33,207 bases of DNA, taken from positions 1 through 33,207 of the forward strand of contig SXOO01000210.1 of NCBI GenBank assembly GCA_005776725.1, read 5' to 3'. The DNA is from Pseudomonadota bacterium. GTDB taxonomy: Bacteria > Myxococcota_A > UBA9042 > GCA-2863065. The position numbers were made by a program, and so were the translations under genes. Shown here piece after piece: positions 1-7,906 of this stretch; the stretch's first letter is position 1, and every line of letters begins with the position of its first letter. A model generated the notes under the pieces. The model worked only from the letters and a program-made list of their open reading frames with translations. It ran no database searches and was not told the origin of the DNA.

Positions 1-1017
1 AACACCCAGCTCATCCTCCAGCAGGAGACCGGGCTCTGCCGCACCATCGACCTCTTCGGCGGGAGCGACGTGGTCGAGGGGCTCACCCGGGATCTGGTCG
101 CTCGGGCGCGGCTGCATCTCGACGAGGTGGAGTCGCTGGGCGGAATGGCGCGGGCGATCGAGCAGGGCCTCCCGAAGCTGCGCATCGAAGAGGCGGCGGC
201 TCGCACGCAGGCCCGGATCGACTCCGGGCGCCAGACGATCGTGGGGGTGAACGCGATGCGGCGGGCCGACGAGCCGCCCATCCCGCTGTTCGAGGTCGAC
301 AACTCCGCCGTGCGCGCCACACAGCTCGCGCGCCTCGAGGCCCACCGCCGGAGCCGCGACGGCGTGCGATGCGAAGCCGCGCTCCTGGCGCTGGAGCAAG
401 GCGCTCGGGAGCAGGGGAATCTCTTGAGTCTCTCCGTAGACGCGGCGCGCGCTGGCGCGACTGTGGGAGAGATCAGCCTCTCGCTCGAGCGGGTCTTCGG
501 GCGGCATGAGGCGGTGATCCGGTCGATCTCGGGGGTCTATGTGGGCGAGGTACAAGCGGGCGGGGCTAGCGGTGACGTAGACGCCGTCCGGGAGCGCGTG
601 CTCGCGTTCGCGGACCGCGAGGGCAGGCGGCCGCGGATCCTCGTGGCGAAGATGGGGCAGGACGGGCACGACCGAGGGCAGAAGGTGATCGCCACAGCCT
701 TCAGCGACCTCGGCTTCGACGTCGACATTGGGCCCTTGTTCCAGACCCCGGCGGAGACGGCGCGGCAGGCCGTGGAGAACGACGTGCACGTCGTGGGGGT
801 GAGCTCGCTGGCCGCGGGCCACCTCACGCTCGTTCCGGAGCTCATCGCGGCGCTGGGCGCCGAGGGTCGCCCCGATATCCGCGTGGTCGTGGGCGGCGTC
901 GTACCGCCGGAGCACGTCCCGTTGCTCACGGCGATGGGCGTAGCGCTGGTGTTCGGTCCGGGCACCGTGATCACCCACGCCGCCGCCCAGCTCCTCGACG
1001 CACTCCGTGAAGGCTGA
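1..1017 (+). CDS. scpA: Methylmalonyl-CoA mutase large subunit, C-terminal part (5' end outside window)
   Basis: Acyl-CoA mutase of the adenosylcobalamin-dependent methylmalonyl-CoA mutase family (usual direction (R)-methylmalonyl-CoA to or from succinyl-CoA), cytoplasmic. The frame is open from base 1, so only the last 338 residues of a protein normally about 700 long are visible. The first 85 or so are the end of the substrate barrel ([11 protein letters not shown], then [18 protein letters not shown]). A linker follows, then a C-terminal B12-binding domain with [14 protein letters not shown]. The His codon at 667-669 in DGHDRG is the expected lower axial cobalt ligand. [10 protein letters not shown] and [11 protein letters not shown] are typical of the same domain. 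Odd: the usually conserved GSYYVE near the barrel end reads GSDVVE. It overlaps the next gene, its chaperone, by 11 bases. Substrate could differ (isobutyryl- or ethylmalonyl-CoA type); the family is certain, the exact substrate less so. Confidence 0.9.
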   Translation, partial: NTQLILQQETGLCRTIDLFGGSDVVEGLTRDLVARARLHLDEVESLGGMARAIEQGLPKLRIEEAAARTQARIDSGRQTIVGVNAMRRADEPPIPLFEVDNSAVRATQLARLEAHRRSRDGVRCEAALLALEQGAREQGNLLSLSVDAARAGATVGEISLSLERVFGRHEAVIRSISGVYVGEVQAGGASGDVDAVRERVLAFADREGRRPRILVAKMGQDGHDRGQKVIATAFSDLGFDVDIGPLFQTPAETARQAVENDVHVVGVSSLAAGHLTLVPELIAALGAEGRPDIRVVVGGVVPPEHVPLLTAMGVALVFGPGTVITHAAAQLLDALREG

Positions 1018-1960
1018 GCCGGAGGCGCTGGCGAAGGGGGTCCTCGCGGGGTCGCGGGCGGCGCTTGGGCAGGCGATCACGCTGCTCGAGTCCGAGCGAC
1101 GAGCCCCTGATGCGGCCCGCCTCCTCGAGCTGCTCGGCAGCGCACCGAAGGGCCGACCGACCGTGCGTGTCGGTCTCACCGGTGTGCCGGGGGTCGGCAA
1201 GTCCACGCTCATCGAAGCGCTGGGCCTCGAGCTCCTCGGGCGGGGCCACCGCGTCGCAGTGCTCGCCATCGATCCGTCGAGCCCACGGCATGGCGGCTCC
1301 ATCCTGGGCGACAAGACCCGCATGCCTCGGCTCGCGCGCGAGACGGGCGCGTTCATCCGACCGACCCCGTCGGGGGGAACGCTCGGCGGCGTACACCGGA
1401 AGACACGCCACGCCATCCGCGCGGTGGAGGCCGCGGGCTTCGACGTGATCCTGGTCGAGACCGTGGGCGTGGGGCAGTCGGAGGTGTCGGTGGCCGACAT
1501 GGTCGACGTCTTCGTCGTCCTGCTGCTGCCGAACGCGGGCGACGACCTCCAGGGCATCAAGAAGGGGCTCATCGAGGTGGCCGACCTCCTGGCGGTGGGT
1601 AAAGCCGACCTCGACGCCGCCGCGGCGCGGAGGAGCGCCCGGGACTACGTGGCCGCGCTTCGCCTCCTGCACCGTGAAGACACCGAAGTGCCCGTGTACT
1701 CCGGGGCCACGGGCGAGGGCGTGGCCGCGCTCTGGTCTACGGTGATGGGGCGCGTGGACGACGCGCGCGCATCCGGCGCGTTCGACGCGCGACGGCGCTC
1801 CCAAGAGGTGGCGTGGTTCCGAGCGCTGGTGCGCGACGGGGCGCTCGAACGTTTCTACGGGGAGCGCGGCCGAGCCGAGCTCATCAAGGCTGCGGCGGCC
1901 ACGGTGGGCGCGGGGGTCGAGACGCCCCTCACCGCGGCATTGCGAGTGCTGACGATCTGA
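1007..1960 (+). CDS. meaB: MeaB/ArgK-family GTPase, chaperone of the B12-dependent mutase
   Basis: A 317-residue G3E-class P-loop GTPase of the usual MeaB length. The family gates adenosylcobalamin loading and protects methylmalonyl-CoA mutase from inactivation. Visible motifs are Walker A GVPGVGKS at residues 59-66, AIDPSSP near 87, the switch segment SILGDKTRM, and [10 protein letters not shown] with the downstream [13 protein letters not shown]. The G4 guanine-recognition motif, NKAD in the family, reads GKAD here (residues 198-201), which could weaken GTP specificity. The start is a GTG inside the end of the mutase gene (11-base overlap), indicating translational coupling and one operon. 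The next gene is convergent and its stop lies only 12 bases away. Confidence 0.93.
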   Translation: MKAEPEALAKGVLAGSRAALGQAITLLESERRAPDAARLLELLGSAPKGRPTVRVGLTGVPGVGKSTLIEALGLELLGRGHRVAVLAIDPSSPRHGGSILGDKTRMPRLARETGAFIRPTPSGGTLGGVHRKTRHAIRAVEAAGFDVILVETVGVGQSEVSVADMVDVFVVLLLPNAGDDLQGIKKGLIEVADLLAVGKADLDAAAARRSARDYVAALRLLHREDTEVPVYSGATGEGVAALWSTVMGRVDDARASGAFDARRRSQEVAWFRALVRDGALERFYGERGRAELIKAAAATVGAGVETPLTAALRVLTI

Positions 1961-1972
1961 GCGGGCGTTGGC

Positions 1973-3166
1973 TCAGGGCACCGTGGCGTCGAGGCCCGGC
2001 ACGCCGACGGCCTTGAACTCCAGGCGAACCCACCACCCGAACTGCCCATTCACCACGTCGGAGGGCGCCTCCGCGAGCAGCTCGGCCACGGACAGCACGC
2101 CGACGAAGCCGGTGTCGAACGCCAGGGCTTGCGCGGTCTTCTCCGGCAGGAAGCCCTCGAGGATCCCCTCGGGGATGACGAGCGGTCCGTCGTGGCGGAG
2201 GCCCACCTTGGCCTCGGTGACACCGACGAGGTAACCGGCGAGCTCGAAGGCGAGCGAGGGGAGCGGTATCGGGGTGAAGAGGCACTTCCCGGGGACGCCG
2301 AGGCACGAGCCCCCCACCCCCATCGAGACCAGCTCGAACGTGTCTGGAGGCGAGGAGAGGTCCAGGCCGCAGCCGAGGACGGCGCCCGTGACGTCGCGTG
2401 CGCACGACGCGCCGCCCAGCTGAGCGGGGACCGGCTGCATCGCTAGATCGAGCGTGAGGAGGACGTCTGCTGGCGCCTCGGCGTCCGAGAAGAGGCCGTC
2501 GAGGATGCCGTTGGCCGCCGCGGTGACATCCAGACAGGGGGTGCCGAAGCACAGCGGCGGTGAGGCAAAGTGGAGCGAGGTGAGACGGAAGCGCGCCGGT
2601 CCCTCCGGGGGGAGCCCCACGTCCTCGACCTCGGGTGTGCCTGGGTCCGCGTCGGCGCCGGCCGTCTCCGCCCACGACGCGATGTCATCAGGCTCCAAGA
2701 GGTCGCCCCAGCTGGCCCAGTCGTCCCAGCCGATCACGTCCGAGCCCGGCGCGTCGGGCAGCCAGTACACGTCGTCGAGGGGCGCAGCGTCCGCACCCCA
2801 ATGCCCCGTGTCGCTGGTCCATACTTCCGGGTCGACGTCCCCCATCCACGGCAGGTCGCCGGAGCCCCAGACGTCGAGTGCCCCTGAGGGCGTGTCGATA
2901 GTCCATTCGACGTCGGACGGCATCCCGGCGAGGTCGTCGAGGGTATCGCTCGCACTCGCGTCCGGCCCGGACAGCGCGTCGCCCAGGGCGAGCGCGTCGC
3001 CCGTCGCGTCAGCCTGCCCCGCGTTGAGCTCTACTTCGGCTTCGCTGGTCTCGCACGCTCCGAGCGCGCCCAGTGTCCCGAGCACGAGCGCTGCGCGTCT
3101 GCAGGCGCCCGCCGAGCGCCCGAACGCCGCCACGAGGGTCGCTGTCCTACGGGTGTCCGGGCTCAT
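1973..3166 (-). CDS. Asp-rich outer-membrane lipoprotein, unknown function
   Basis: Predicted lipoprotein of 397 residues. An Arg-containing N-terminus and hydrophobic stretch end in the lipobox LGAC (Cys38). Next is a low-complexity region to about residue 185 rich in Asp, Ala, Ser and Trp (LPWMGDVDPE, IGWDDWASWGD), probably an extended acidic tether. The C-terminal 210 residues are a folded-looking, beta-rich domain with Cys pairs (PPLCFGTPCLDVT, GGASCARDVTGAVLGC). I do not recognise a named family. The chosen ATG at 3164-3166 overlaps the TGA of the preceding minus-strand gene in ATGA, so the two are probably translationally coupled. Longer in-frame starts exist but give an implausible N-terminus. 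Confidence 0.72.
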   Translation of the reverse strand: MSPDTRRTATLVAAFGRSAGACRRAALVLGTLGALGACETSEAEVELNAGQADATGDALALGDALSGPDASASDTLDDLAGMPSDVEWTIDTPSGALDVWGSGDLPWMGDVDPEVWTSDTGHWGADAAPLDDVYWLPDAPGSDVIGWDDWASWGDLLEPDDIASWAETAGADADPGTPEVEDVGLPPEGPARFRLTSLHFASPPLCFGTPCLDVTAAANGILDGLFSDAEAPADVLLTLDLAMQPVPAQLGGASCARDVTGAVLGCGLDLSSPPDTFELVSMGVGGSCLGVPGKCLFTPIPLPSLAFELAGYLVGVTEAKVGLRHDGPLVIPEGILEGFLPEKTAQALAFDTGFVGVLSVAELLAEAPSDVVNGQFGWWVRLEFKAVGVPGLDATVP

Positions 3167-3978
3167 TCGCCCTCTCCCCCGAGACACTCGAGCAGGTCGG
3201 CCGTGGGCGTGAAGCCGCACTCTCCGCTGGGCTGGGCCTCGCAGATCGCCGACGCATAACACGCATACTCGGGCTTCCAGTCGCAGATCGAGAACACGTC
3301 GTGGTTGGCGCAGATCTGCCCGGAGCAGCCGGTCTTCATGCAGGTGGGCGTGGGGTCGTTTTCACACGTGCCATAACACTTCGGGCAGATCGCCTCGCCG
3401 GTGGCGGGGTCGAAGACGCAAGGCGCCAGCGGGCAGGGCCCGAGGACACAGGATTGACCTGGCGCACAGTCTTCGTCGAACTCACAGACGGGTGGCTGGT
3501 CCTTGCACGTCCCGTAGCAGATAGGGCAGGGGAGGCCGGGCTGACAGGCGATCTTCGTGCAGTAATCGATGGCGCAGAACCCGAGGCCGCAGTCAGCGTC
3601 CGTCATGCACGTGTACGGCTCCGGGATGGGCGGCAGCGTGGGCTTCACGCAGCTCCCGATGCAGGGGCACGGCGTGGTGATGCAGACGGGGCACTCGACG
3701 GAGCAGACCAAGCCTTCGCCGCACTCGGTGTTTGAGGCGCATCCGATCGTCCCGGGGGCGCCACAACTCCACTCGCACTGAGCAGTCTCGCTGCAGCTCC
3801 ACGCGCCCTCGCAGTCGACGTGCGGAAGTCCCGCGCAGTCCTTCGGGACCGTGCACTGAGGCGGCGGCGTTGGCTTGGGCCCGCCGCAGCTCTTCGCGCC
3901 CAGGAGGGCGGCGGAGGCCACGAGCAGGAGGCTGGCTGCAGAGAGCGGGCGGGTGATGCGAGGGTTGAAGTGCGTCAT
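3163..3978 (-). CDS. Secreted eight-cysteine-cluster protein with Cys-rich repeats
   Basis: A 271-residue secreted protein. The N-terminal hydrophobic segment (SLLLVASAALLGA) is followed by Cys31 in AKSC, a poor lipobox, so it may be a lipoprotein or be cleaved by signal peptidase I. Most of the mature chain is about three imperfect 40-residue Cys-rich units, each starting like TDADC or DEDC and ending CIGSC, CYGTC or CYGTC. The C-terminal 55 residues start CMKTGCSGQIC and hold exactly eight cysteines, matching the eight-cysteine-cluster domain known from deltaproteobacterial surface proteins. Many disulfides are likely, so the protein must be extracytoplasmic. The ATG at 3978 is preferred over an upstream GTG at 4008 because it gives a compact signal peptide. 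Function unknown. Confidence 0.75.
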   Translation of the reverse strand: MTHFNPRITRPLSAASLLLVASAALLGAKSCGGPKPTPPPQCTVPKDCAGLPHVDCEGAWSCSETAQCEWSCGAPGTIGCASNTECGEGLVCSVECPVCITTPCPCIGSCVKPTLPPIPEPYTCMTDADCGLGFCAIDYCTKIACQPGLPCPICYGTCKDQPPVCEFDEDCAPGQSCVLGPCPLAPCVFDPATGEAICPKCYGTCENDPTPTCMKTGCSGQICANHDVFSICDWKPEYACYASAICEAQPSGECGFTPTADLLECLGGEGE

Positions 3979-3984
3979 AGCAAC

Positions 3985-4015
3985 ACTTAGTTGCGCAGCG
4001 GGCGCCACCTGTCAA
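3985..4015 (-). promoter_or_regulatory. Candidate promoter of the eight-cysteine gene
   Basis: On the minus strand a perfect TTGACA (4015-4010) is followed after 19 bases by CTAAGT (3990-3985), which ends six bases before the ATG at 3978. No Shine-Dalgarno lies in between, so transcription may begin at or near the start codon. The -10 match is poor; the -35 is the main evidence. Confidence 0.35.
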
Positions 4016-4033
4016 CGGGGATGTGGCGAGGCG

Positions 4034-4627
4034 TCAGGGCCGCTTCACCTCGATATTGCACGACGGGCAGTCGAGCTCGAGCCCGGTCACGCCGCTGTCC
4101 TTGTTCTCATAAGTGCCAACACAACTAATCGGACCGTTCGAAGAAGTGCCCGTGACCGAGAGGGTCTGCGCCTCGGCCGAGATTGTGCCCGACGCCGATG
4201 TGAGGCCCCCCCCGCTGAACGTGACCTTACAACCCGACTGGGACACGCTCACCGTGGTGCCGACGTACTCGGCTTCACAGTGGTGCTCGAACTCCCACGA
4301 GCCGGAGAAGTCCGGGCAGCCGGTACTGGTGCTCGAGTCTTTCCCCCCAGACTTCGTGTCGGGCGCCGCGCTCTTCTCCACGCAGACGCCGCCCGAGCAG
4401 GTCTGGCCGAGCGCGGCGCAGTCCTTGTCGACCTTCCACACGTACCCAGTGCCCTGTGACTTGCACTCGAGCGTCTGTTCCCTCGAGGCGGTGCAGAGCT
4501 GCTCGTCTCCGTCCGCTTCCTTGGCGGTGCAGGAGTCCCCGGCCGCCGCCGTGTTTCCACCGCCGCGGCGAGCGGCAGCACAACCCATGGAAAACGCAGC
4601 GGCGAAGACCAGCCAACGGTGTTTCAT
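4034..4627 (-). CDS. Small Cys-rich lipoprotein, unknown function
   Basis: A 197-residue predicted lipoprotein. The signal is MKHRWLVFAAAFSMGC with Cys16 as the lipidated residue; the lipobox is slightly unusual (Met at -2). After a Gly/Ala linker come a Cys-rich stretch (about residues 30-75, ending CSGGVC), a Ser/Thr/Lys-rich linker, and a C-terminal beta-rich domain beginning GCPDFSGSWEFEHHCE and containing paired cysteines up to DCPSC near the end. I do not recognise a family; the C-terminal part looks like a small beta-barrel or sandwich. The ATG at 4625-4627 is chosen because the longer in-frame version adds an Arg-rich stretch before the signal. It is divergent from the calcium ATPase and about 55 bases upstream of the eight-cysteine gene, so the three minus-strand secreted genes could be co-transcribed. 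Confidence 0.7.
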   Translation of the reverse strand: MKHRWLVFAAAFSMGCAAARRGGGNTAAAGDSCTAKEADGDEQLCTASREQTLECKSQGTGYVWKVDKDCAALGQTCSGGVCVEKSAAPDTKSGGKDSSTSTGCPDFSGSWEFEHHCEAEYVGTTVSVSQSGCKVTFSGGGLTSASGTISAEAQTLSVTGTSSNGPISCVGTYENKDSGVTGLELDCPSCNIEVKRP

Positions 4628-4634
4628 GCGGCGG

Positions 4635-4663
4635 AGTCTGGCCGAGCCTCGGCGCAGGGTCAA
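4635..4663 (-). promoter_or_regulatory. Candidate promoter of the small Cys-rich lipoprotein gene
   Basis: On the minus strand TTGACC (4663-4658) and CAGACT (4640-4635) are separated by exactly 17 bases. The -10 box ends seven bases before the ATG at 4627, and no Shine-Dalgarno is seen. The predicted transcription start falls on or next to the start codon, consistent with a leaderless mRNA. Confidence 0.42.
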
Positions 4664-4864
4664 CGGCGCCCGAGAACGGCCACCGTGTCCGAGGTGCGTG
4701 GGTATGTGACCTGGGTCAACCGGGTGTTCGTATGACAGGCGCGGCGGATCCTCGATGCCGAGTCACCTCCGGACAAAGCCCCCGCAGGCCTGACGGCCCT
4801 CGCAGCCGCTCGTGGGGACGCGGTCGAGCGCTGAACGAGGCGGGGAGGAAGGCGCTGGGGGGTG

Positions 4865-4894
4865 TTGACGGCGTGGGGTCTCGCTCCGCACCCT
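4865..4894 (+). promoter_or_regulatory. Candidate promoter of the calcium ATPase gene
   Basis: TTGACG (4865-4870), an 18-base spacer and CACCCT (4889-4894) lie immediately before tandem possible starts GTG (4900) and ATG (4903). The -35 is good, the -10 weak. The geometry matches the other leaderless candidates in the window. The rest of the 275-base divergent region 4628-4902 shows nothing else I can support. Confidence 0.33.
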
Positions 4895-4902
4895 CGCCAG
4901 TG

Positions 4903-7398
4903 ATGCTGCCGAACCTGTCCCCCCCGAGCCCGGGCGCTCCCGACCTCACGGGCCTGACCAACGCTGCTGCGGCGGCGCGGCTCACCGAGTACGGGCGGAA
5001 CGAGCTGGAGGCGAAGGCGCCGCCGACGCGGTTCGTCATCTTCCTACGGCAGTTCAAGGGCGTGATGAACGTCCTGCTGCTGGTCGCGGGCGTGCTCTCC
5101 GTCGTGGCCGGCGATGTGGGGGACGCCGTCGCGATCATGGCCATCGCGCTCCTCAACGCTGTGGTCGGGGCCGTTCAGGAGGCCCGCGCCGAGCGCGCGC
5201 TCGACGCGCTCAGCGTCATGACGGCGCCCCGTGCGCGCGTGAAGCGCGATGGCCACCCCGAGGAGCGCCCCGCCGCCGAGGTGGTGCCGGGAGATCTGCT
5301 GCTGCTGGAGCCGGGCGACGTGGTGGCCGCGGACGGCGTTCTGGTCGAGGCCAGCCGCCTTCAGGTTGCGGAGTCGGTCCTCACTGGCGAGAGCGTCCCT
5401 GTTCAGAAGAAGGTGGGGGCCACCCCCGAAGGGACGCCCCTCGCCGAGCGGTCCGGCGAGGTGTTCACGGGCACACACGTCGGCGCTGGGACCGGCCACG
5501 CGCGCGTCACCGCCACCGGCCGCAACACGGAGCTCGGGCGTATCGCCGGCCTTCTGGAGTCGTCGCAGGGCGCGGAGACGCCGCTCAAAGTCCAGCTCGA
5601 GAAGGTCGGCCGCACTCTGGTCGTCGTCTGCCTTGGGGTCGTGGCGGTGGTCGGTGTGCTCGGCGCTATCCGTGGCATGCCTTGGACGGACGTGCTCGTC
5701 ATGGCGATCTCCCTGGCCGTGGCCGCCGTGCCCGAGGGGCTCCTCGCGATCGTCACGGTCGCGCTGGCCGTGGGTCTGGAACGCCTCTCGAGGCGCAACG
5801 TGCTTGTGCGCCGCCTCCCCGCGGTGGAGACGCTCGGCTGCACCACGATTATCTGTACGGACAAGACCGGCACGCTCACGACGGGCCGGATGGCGGTCCG
5901 CGACGTCTGGCCCAAGGGCTCCGCGTCCGTCGAGAACGACCCTCTCAGGCTCGCCTCGCTGGCTTGCGACGAGGAGCTCAGCGCGCACGAGTCGGCGCCC
6001 ACCGTGGGTGACCCGACCGAGATCGCCATCGTGAACGCGCTCGCCGAGCTGGGCGTGCGGCTCGGAGAGCTCGAGGCCAGCCGTCCCCGGCTCGCCACGG
6101 CCCCGTTCGACACGGAGCGGCGCCGGATGGGTGTGCTCCGTCGGAAGGGCGAGGGCAACCAGCTCATCGTCAAGGGGGCGCCCGAGACGGTCCTGGGCCT
6201 CTGCGTCGACGTTCCGGAAGGGGCCCACGCGGAGCTCGACGCCATGGCGGAGCGCGGGCTGCGCGTCCTCGCGGTCGGGGTCCGAGACAACGCTAAGGAC
6301 GAGCTGGATGACCAGGAGCTGCGCTTCGCGGGCTTCGTGGGGATCGCTGATCCGCCGCGAGCCGAAGCGCGCGCCGCAATCGCCGCGGCGCGCTCCGCGG
6401 GCGTCCGCACGATCATGATCACCGGTGACCACCAGCGGACCGCCACGGCCATCGCGCGGGAGCTGGGTCTCGTGGGGCCAGGCGACGACCCGACCGAGAT
6501 CGTGAAGGCGCGCGCCACTCCCGAGGACAAGCTGACGCTTGTTCGCGCCCTGGTCGCAAAGGGGGAGGTAGTGGCCATGACCGGCGATGGCGTGAACGAC
6601 GCGCCAGCGCTGCAGGAAGCGCACGTGGGGATCGCGATGGGCAAGGCCGGGACCGAGGTCACCCGCCGCGCGTCCGCCATCGTCCTCGCTGACGACAACT
6701 ACGCCAGCATCGTGGCTGGCATCGAGGAGGGGCGGGGGGTCTACGACAACATCCAGAAGACCGTCATCTATCTGCTGGGGGGCAACGTCGGCGAGCTGCT
6801 CCTGATGTTCATCGCGGGCGCCGTCGGGGTGCCCATGCCGTTGCTCCCGGTGCAGCTGCTCTGGGTGAACCTCGTCACCGACGGGCTCCCCGGCCTGATG
6901 CTCGTGATGGACCCGCCCGCCAAGGGCGTACTTGCCCGGCCCCCGCGTCTGCCGGGCACGCCGATACTGACCGGGGCTGCGTGGCGACGCGTGGCCCTCA
7001 TCGCCGCGCTCGAGACCGCGGTGACAGGGTCCACCTATTTCATCGCGTTGTCTCGCCTGGGCGAGGACGGCGCGCGGGCGCTCACGTTCATGACGCTCGT
7101 CTTCTCGCAGCTCTTCCGCTCGCTCCTGCCGGCTGGGGAGTGGTCGGCCATTCACCTGCCCACGCGGCGGCTCGCCCTCGTCGTGGGGATCTCTGGGCTG
7201 CTTCAGCTGTTCTTGCCGCTCGTCCCGGGCCTCGGCGCGGCGCTCGGCGCCGATGCGCTCCCTACGGCGCTGCTGTGGGTGGCGCCGCTGCTGGGCTGCG
7301 TCCCCACGGCGCTCCTCGCCCTCATGGAGGGCGTCAGGAGCGCCCACCGGTGCGCGGTGGAGCCCGAAGGCCCGCGCCTTTCGGCGGCTCGGCGGTAG
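4903..7398 (+). CDS. Calcium-transporting P-type ATPase (type IIA, SERCA/PMR1-like)
   Basis: An 831-residue P2-type ATPase pumping cations, probably Ca2+, across the cytoplasmic membrane. In order: an N-terminal cation-ATPase domain (LTEYGRNELE), actuator domain with LTGES (Thr161), M4 with PEGLLAIV (277-284), phosphorylation motif DKTGTLT (Asp320), nucleotide-binding KGAPE, hinge TGDGVNDAP (560-568), and C-terminal membrane helices. M5 contains GGNVGELLL and M6 contains PVQLLWVNLVTDGLPG. These keep the Asn, Glu, Asn, Thr and Asp that line both calcium sites of SERCA, together with the M4 Glu, so calcium is more likely than Na+/K+ or H+. ATG 4903 is chosen (GTG 4900 is equally possible). The frame is open to 4456, but that extension is Arg-rich noise. 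The 3' end overlaps the convergent Smr-like gene by 65 bases. Confidence 0.92.
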   Translation: MLPNLSPPSPGAPDLTGLTNAAAAARLTEYGRNELEAKAPPTRFVIFLRQFKGVMNVLLLVAGVLSVVAGDVGDAVAIMAIALLNAVVGAVQEARAERALDALSVMTAPRARVKRDGHPEERPAAEVVPGDLLLLEPGDVVAADGVLVEASRLQVAESVLTGESVPVQKKVGATPEGTPLAERSGEVFTGTHVGAGTGHARVTATGRNTELGRIAGLLESSQGAETPLKVQLEKVGRTLVVVCLGVVAVVGVLGAIRGMPWTDVLVMAISLAVAAVPEGLLAIVTVALAVGLERLSRRNVLVRRLPAVETLGCTTIICTDKTGTLTTGRMAVRDVWPKGSASVENDPLRLASLACDEELSAHESAPTVGDPTEIAIVNALAELGVRLGELEASRPRLATAPFDTERRRMGVLRRKGEGNQLIVKGAPETVLGLCVDVPEGAHAELDAMAERGLRVLAVGVRDNAKDELDDQELRFAGFVGIADPPRAEARAAIAAARSAGVRTIMITGDHQRTATAIARELGLVGPGDDPTEIVKARATPEDKLTLVRALVAKGEVVAMTGDGVNDAPALQEAHVGIAMGKAGTEVTRRASAIVLADDNYASIVAGIEEGRGVYDNIQKTVIYLLGGNVGELLLMFIAGAVGVPMPLLPVQLLWVNLVTDGLPGLMLVMDPPAKGVLARPPRLPGTPILTGAAWRRVALIAALETAVTGSTYFIALSRLGEDGARALTFMTLVFSQLFRSLLPAGEWSAIHLPTRRLALVVGISGLLQLFLPLVPGLGAALGADALPTALLWVAPLLGCVPTALLALMEGVRSAHRCAVEPEGPRLSAARR

Positions 7399-7906
7399 CG
7401 CGCCGCACGACCTCGATGAGGATGGCGTTGTTGCCCCCGAGGCTGGGTGGCGCTTCGCCCCAGCGCTCGGCGTAGCCCCGCTGCTCGATGGTGAGCACGC
7501 GCTCTACCACGCGGCGGACCTCGGAGGGGCCCGTGACCACCAGCGCCGCTCGGATCTGGTCCGTGTAGCAAGCGGCCAGGAACGCGCGGAGGTCGCGCTC
7601 GATGGACTCGGGACGGACGGTGCCGGGGGTCCTGAGGTCTGTGGTGGCGCCGACCGAGGGGGCGGCCCGGTCGGTGTAGGTGACCTTTCGGGCGCCCTTC
7701 GACTCGGCGATCGGGCCCTTTTGGGCGTCCTTGTCCAGCACGACCCGGGTGCTCGACATCGCCGCCTCGAACTCCTCTTCAGCGGCGTTGTCAGCAGCCG
7801 CCGACGTCTGGCGCTTCAGCGGGTCGCGCTTCGGGACGGGCCCCGTGGGTCGTACGCCCAGGTTGCCCATGAGGCGTGCGAACGCGAACTCGTCGTCTTC
7901 GTGCAT
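7334..7906 (-). CDS. Divergent Smr-domain-like protein
   Basis: A 190-residue soluble protein. Residues 1-100 are charged and partly disordered after an N-terminal MHEDDEFAFARLMG, which resembles the N-terminus of small stand-alone Smr proteins. The C-terminal 90 residues follow the Smr layout: TDLRTPG in place of the LDLHG motif, a helix, ALVVTGP in place of the HGKG segment, then LGGNNAILIEV in place of GGxGA. Smr domains are nucleases or nucleic-acid binders, but the usual catalytic-type residues are altered, so activity is uncertain. Its ATG overlaps the stop of the BrkB-like gene (TGATG), so it is the last gene of a coupled operon. Its 3' end runs 65 bases into the oppositely transcribed calcium ATPase gene. 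Confidence 0.58.
   Translation of the reverse strand: MHEDDEFAFARLMGNLGVRPTGPVPKRDPLKRQTSAAADNAAEEEFEAAMSSTRVVLDKDAQKGPIAESKGARKVTYTDRAAPSVGATTDLRTPGTVRPESIERDLRAFLAACYTDQIRAALVVTGPSEVRRVVERVLTIEQRGYAERWGEAPPSLGGNNAILIEVVRRATAEPPKGAGLRAPPRTGGRS

Noticed and set aside
4456..4902. N-terminal extension of the ATPase frame
   Set aside because: The stretch is Arg/Pro-rich, overlaps the divergent lipoprotein gene and its promoter, and ATPase homology starts only after 4903.
5044..7347. A 767-codon open frame on the minus strand under the calcium ATPase gene
   Set aside because: It is an antisense shadow of a strongly conserved gene, with His/Arg/Asp-rich composition and no recognisable domain; high GC makes long antisense frames common.
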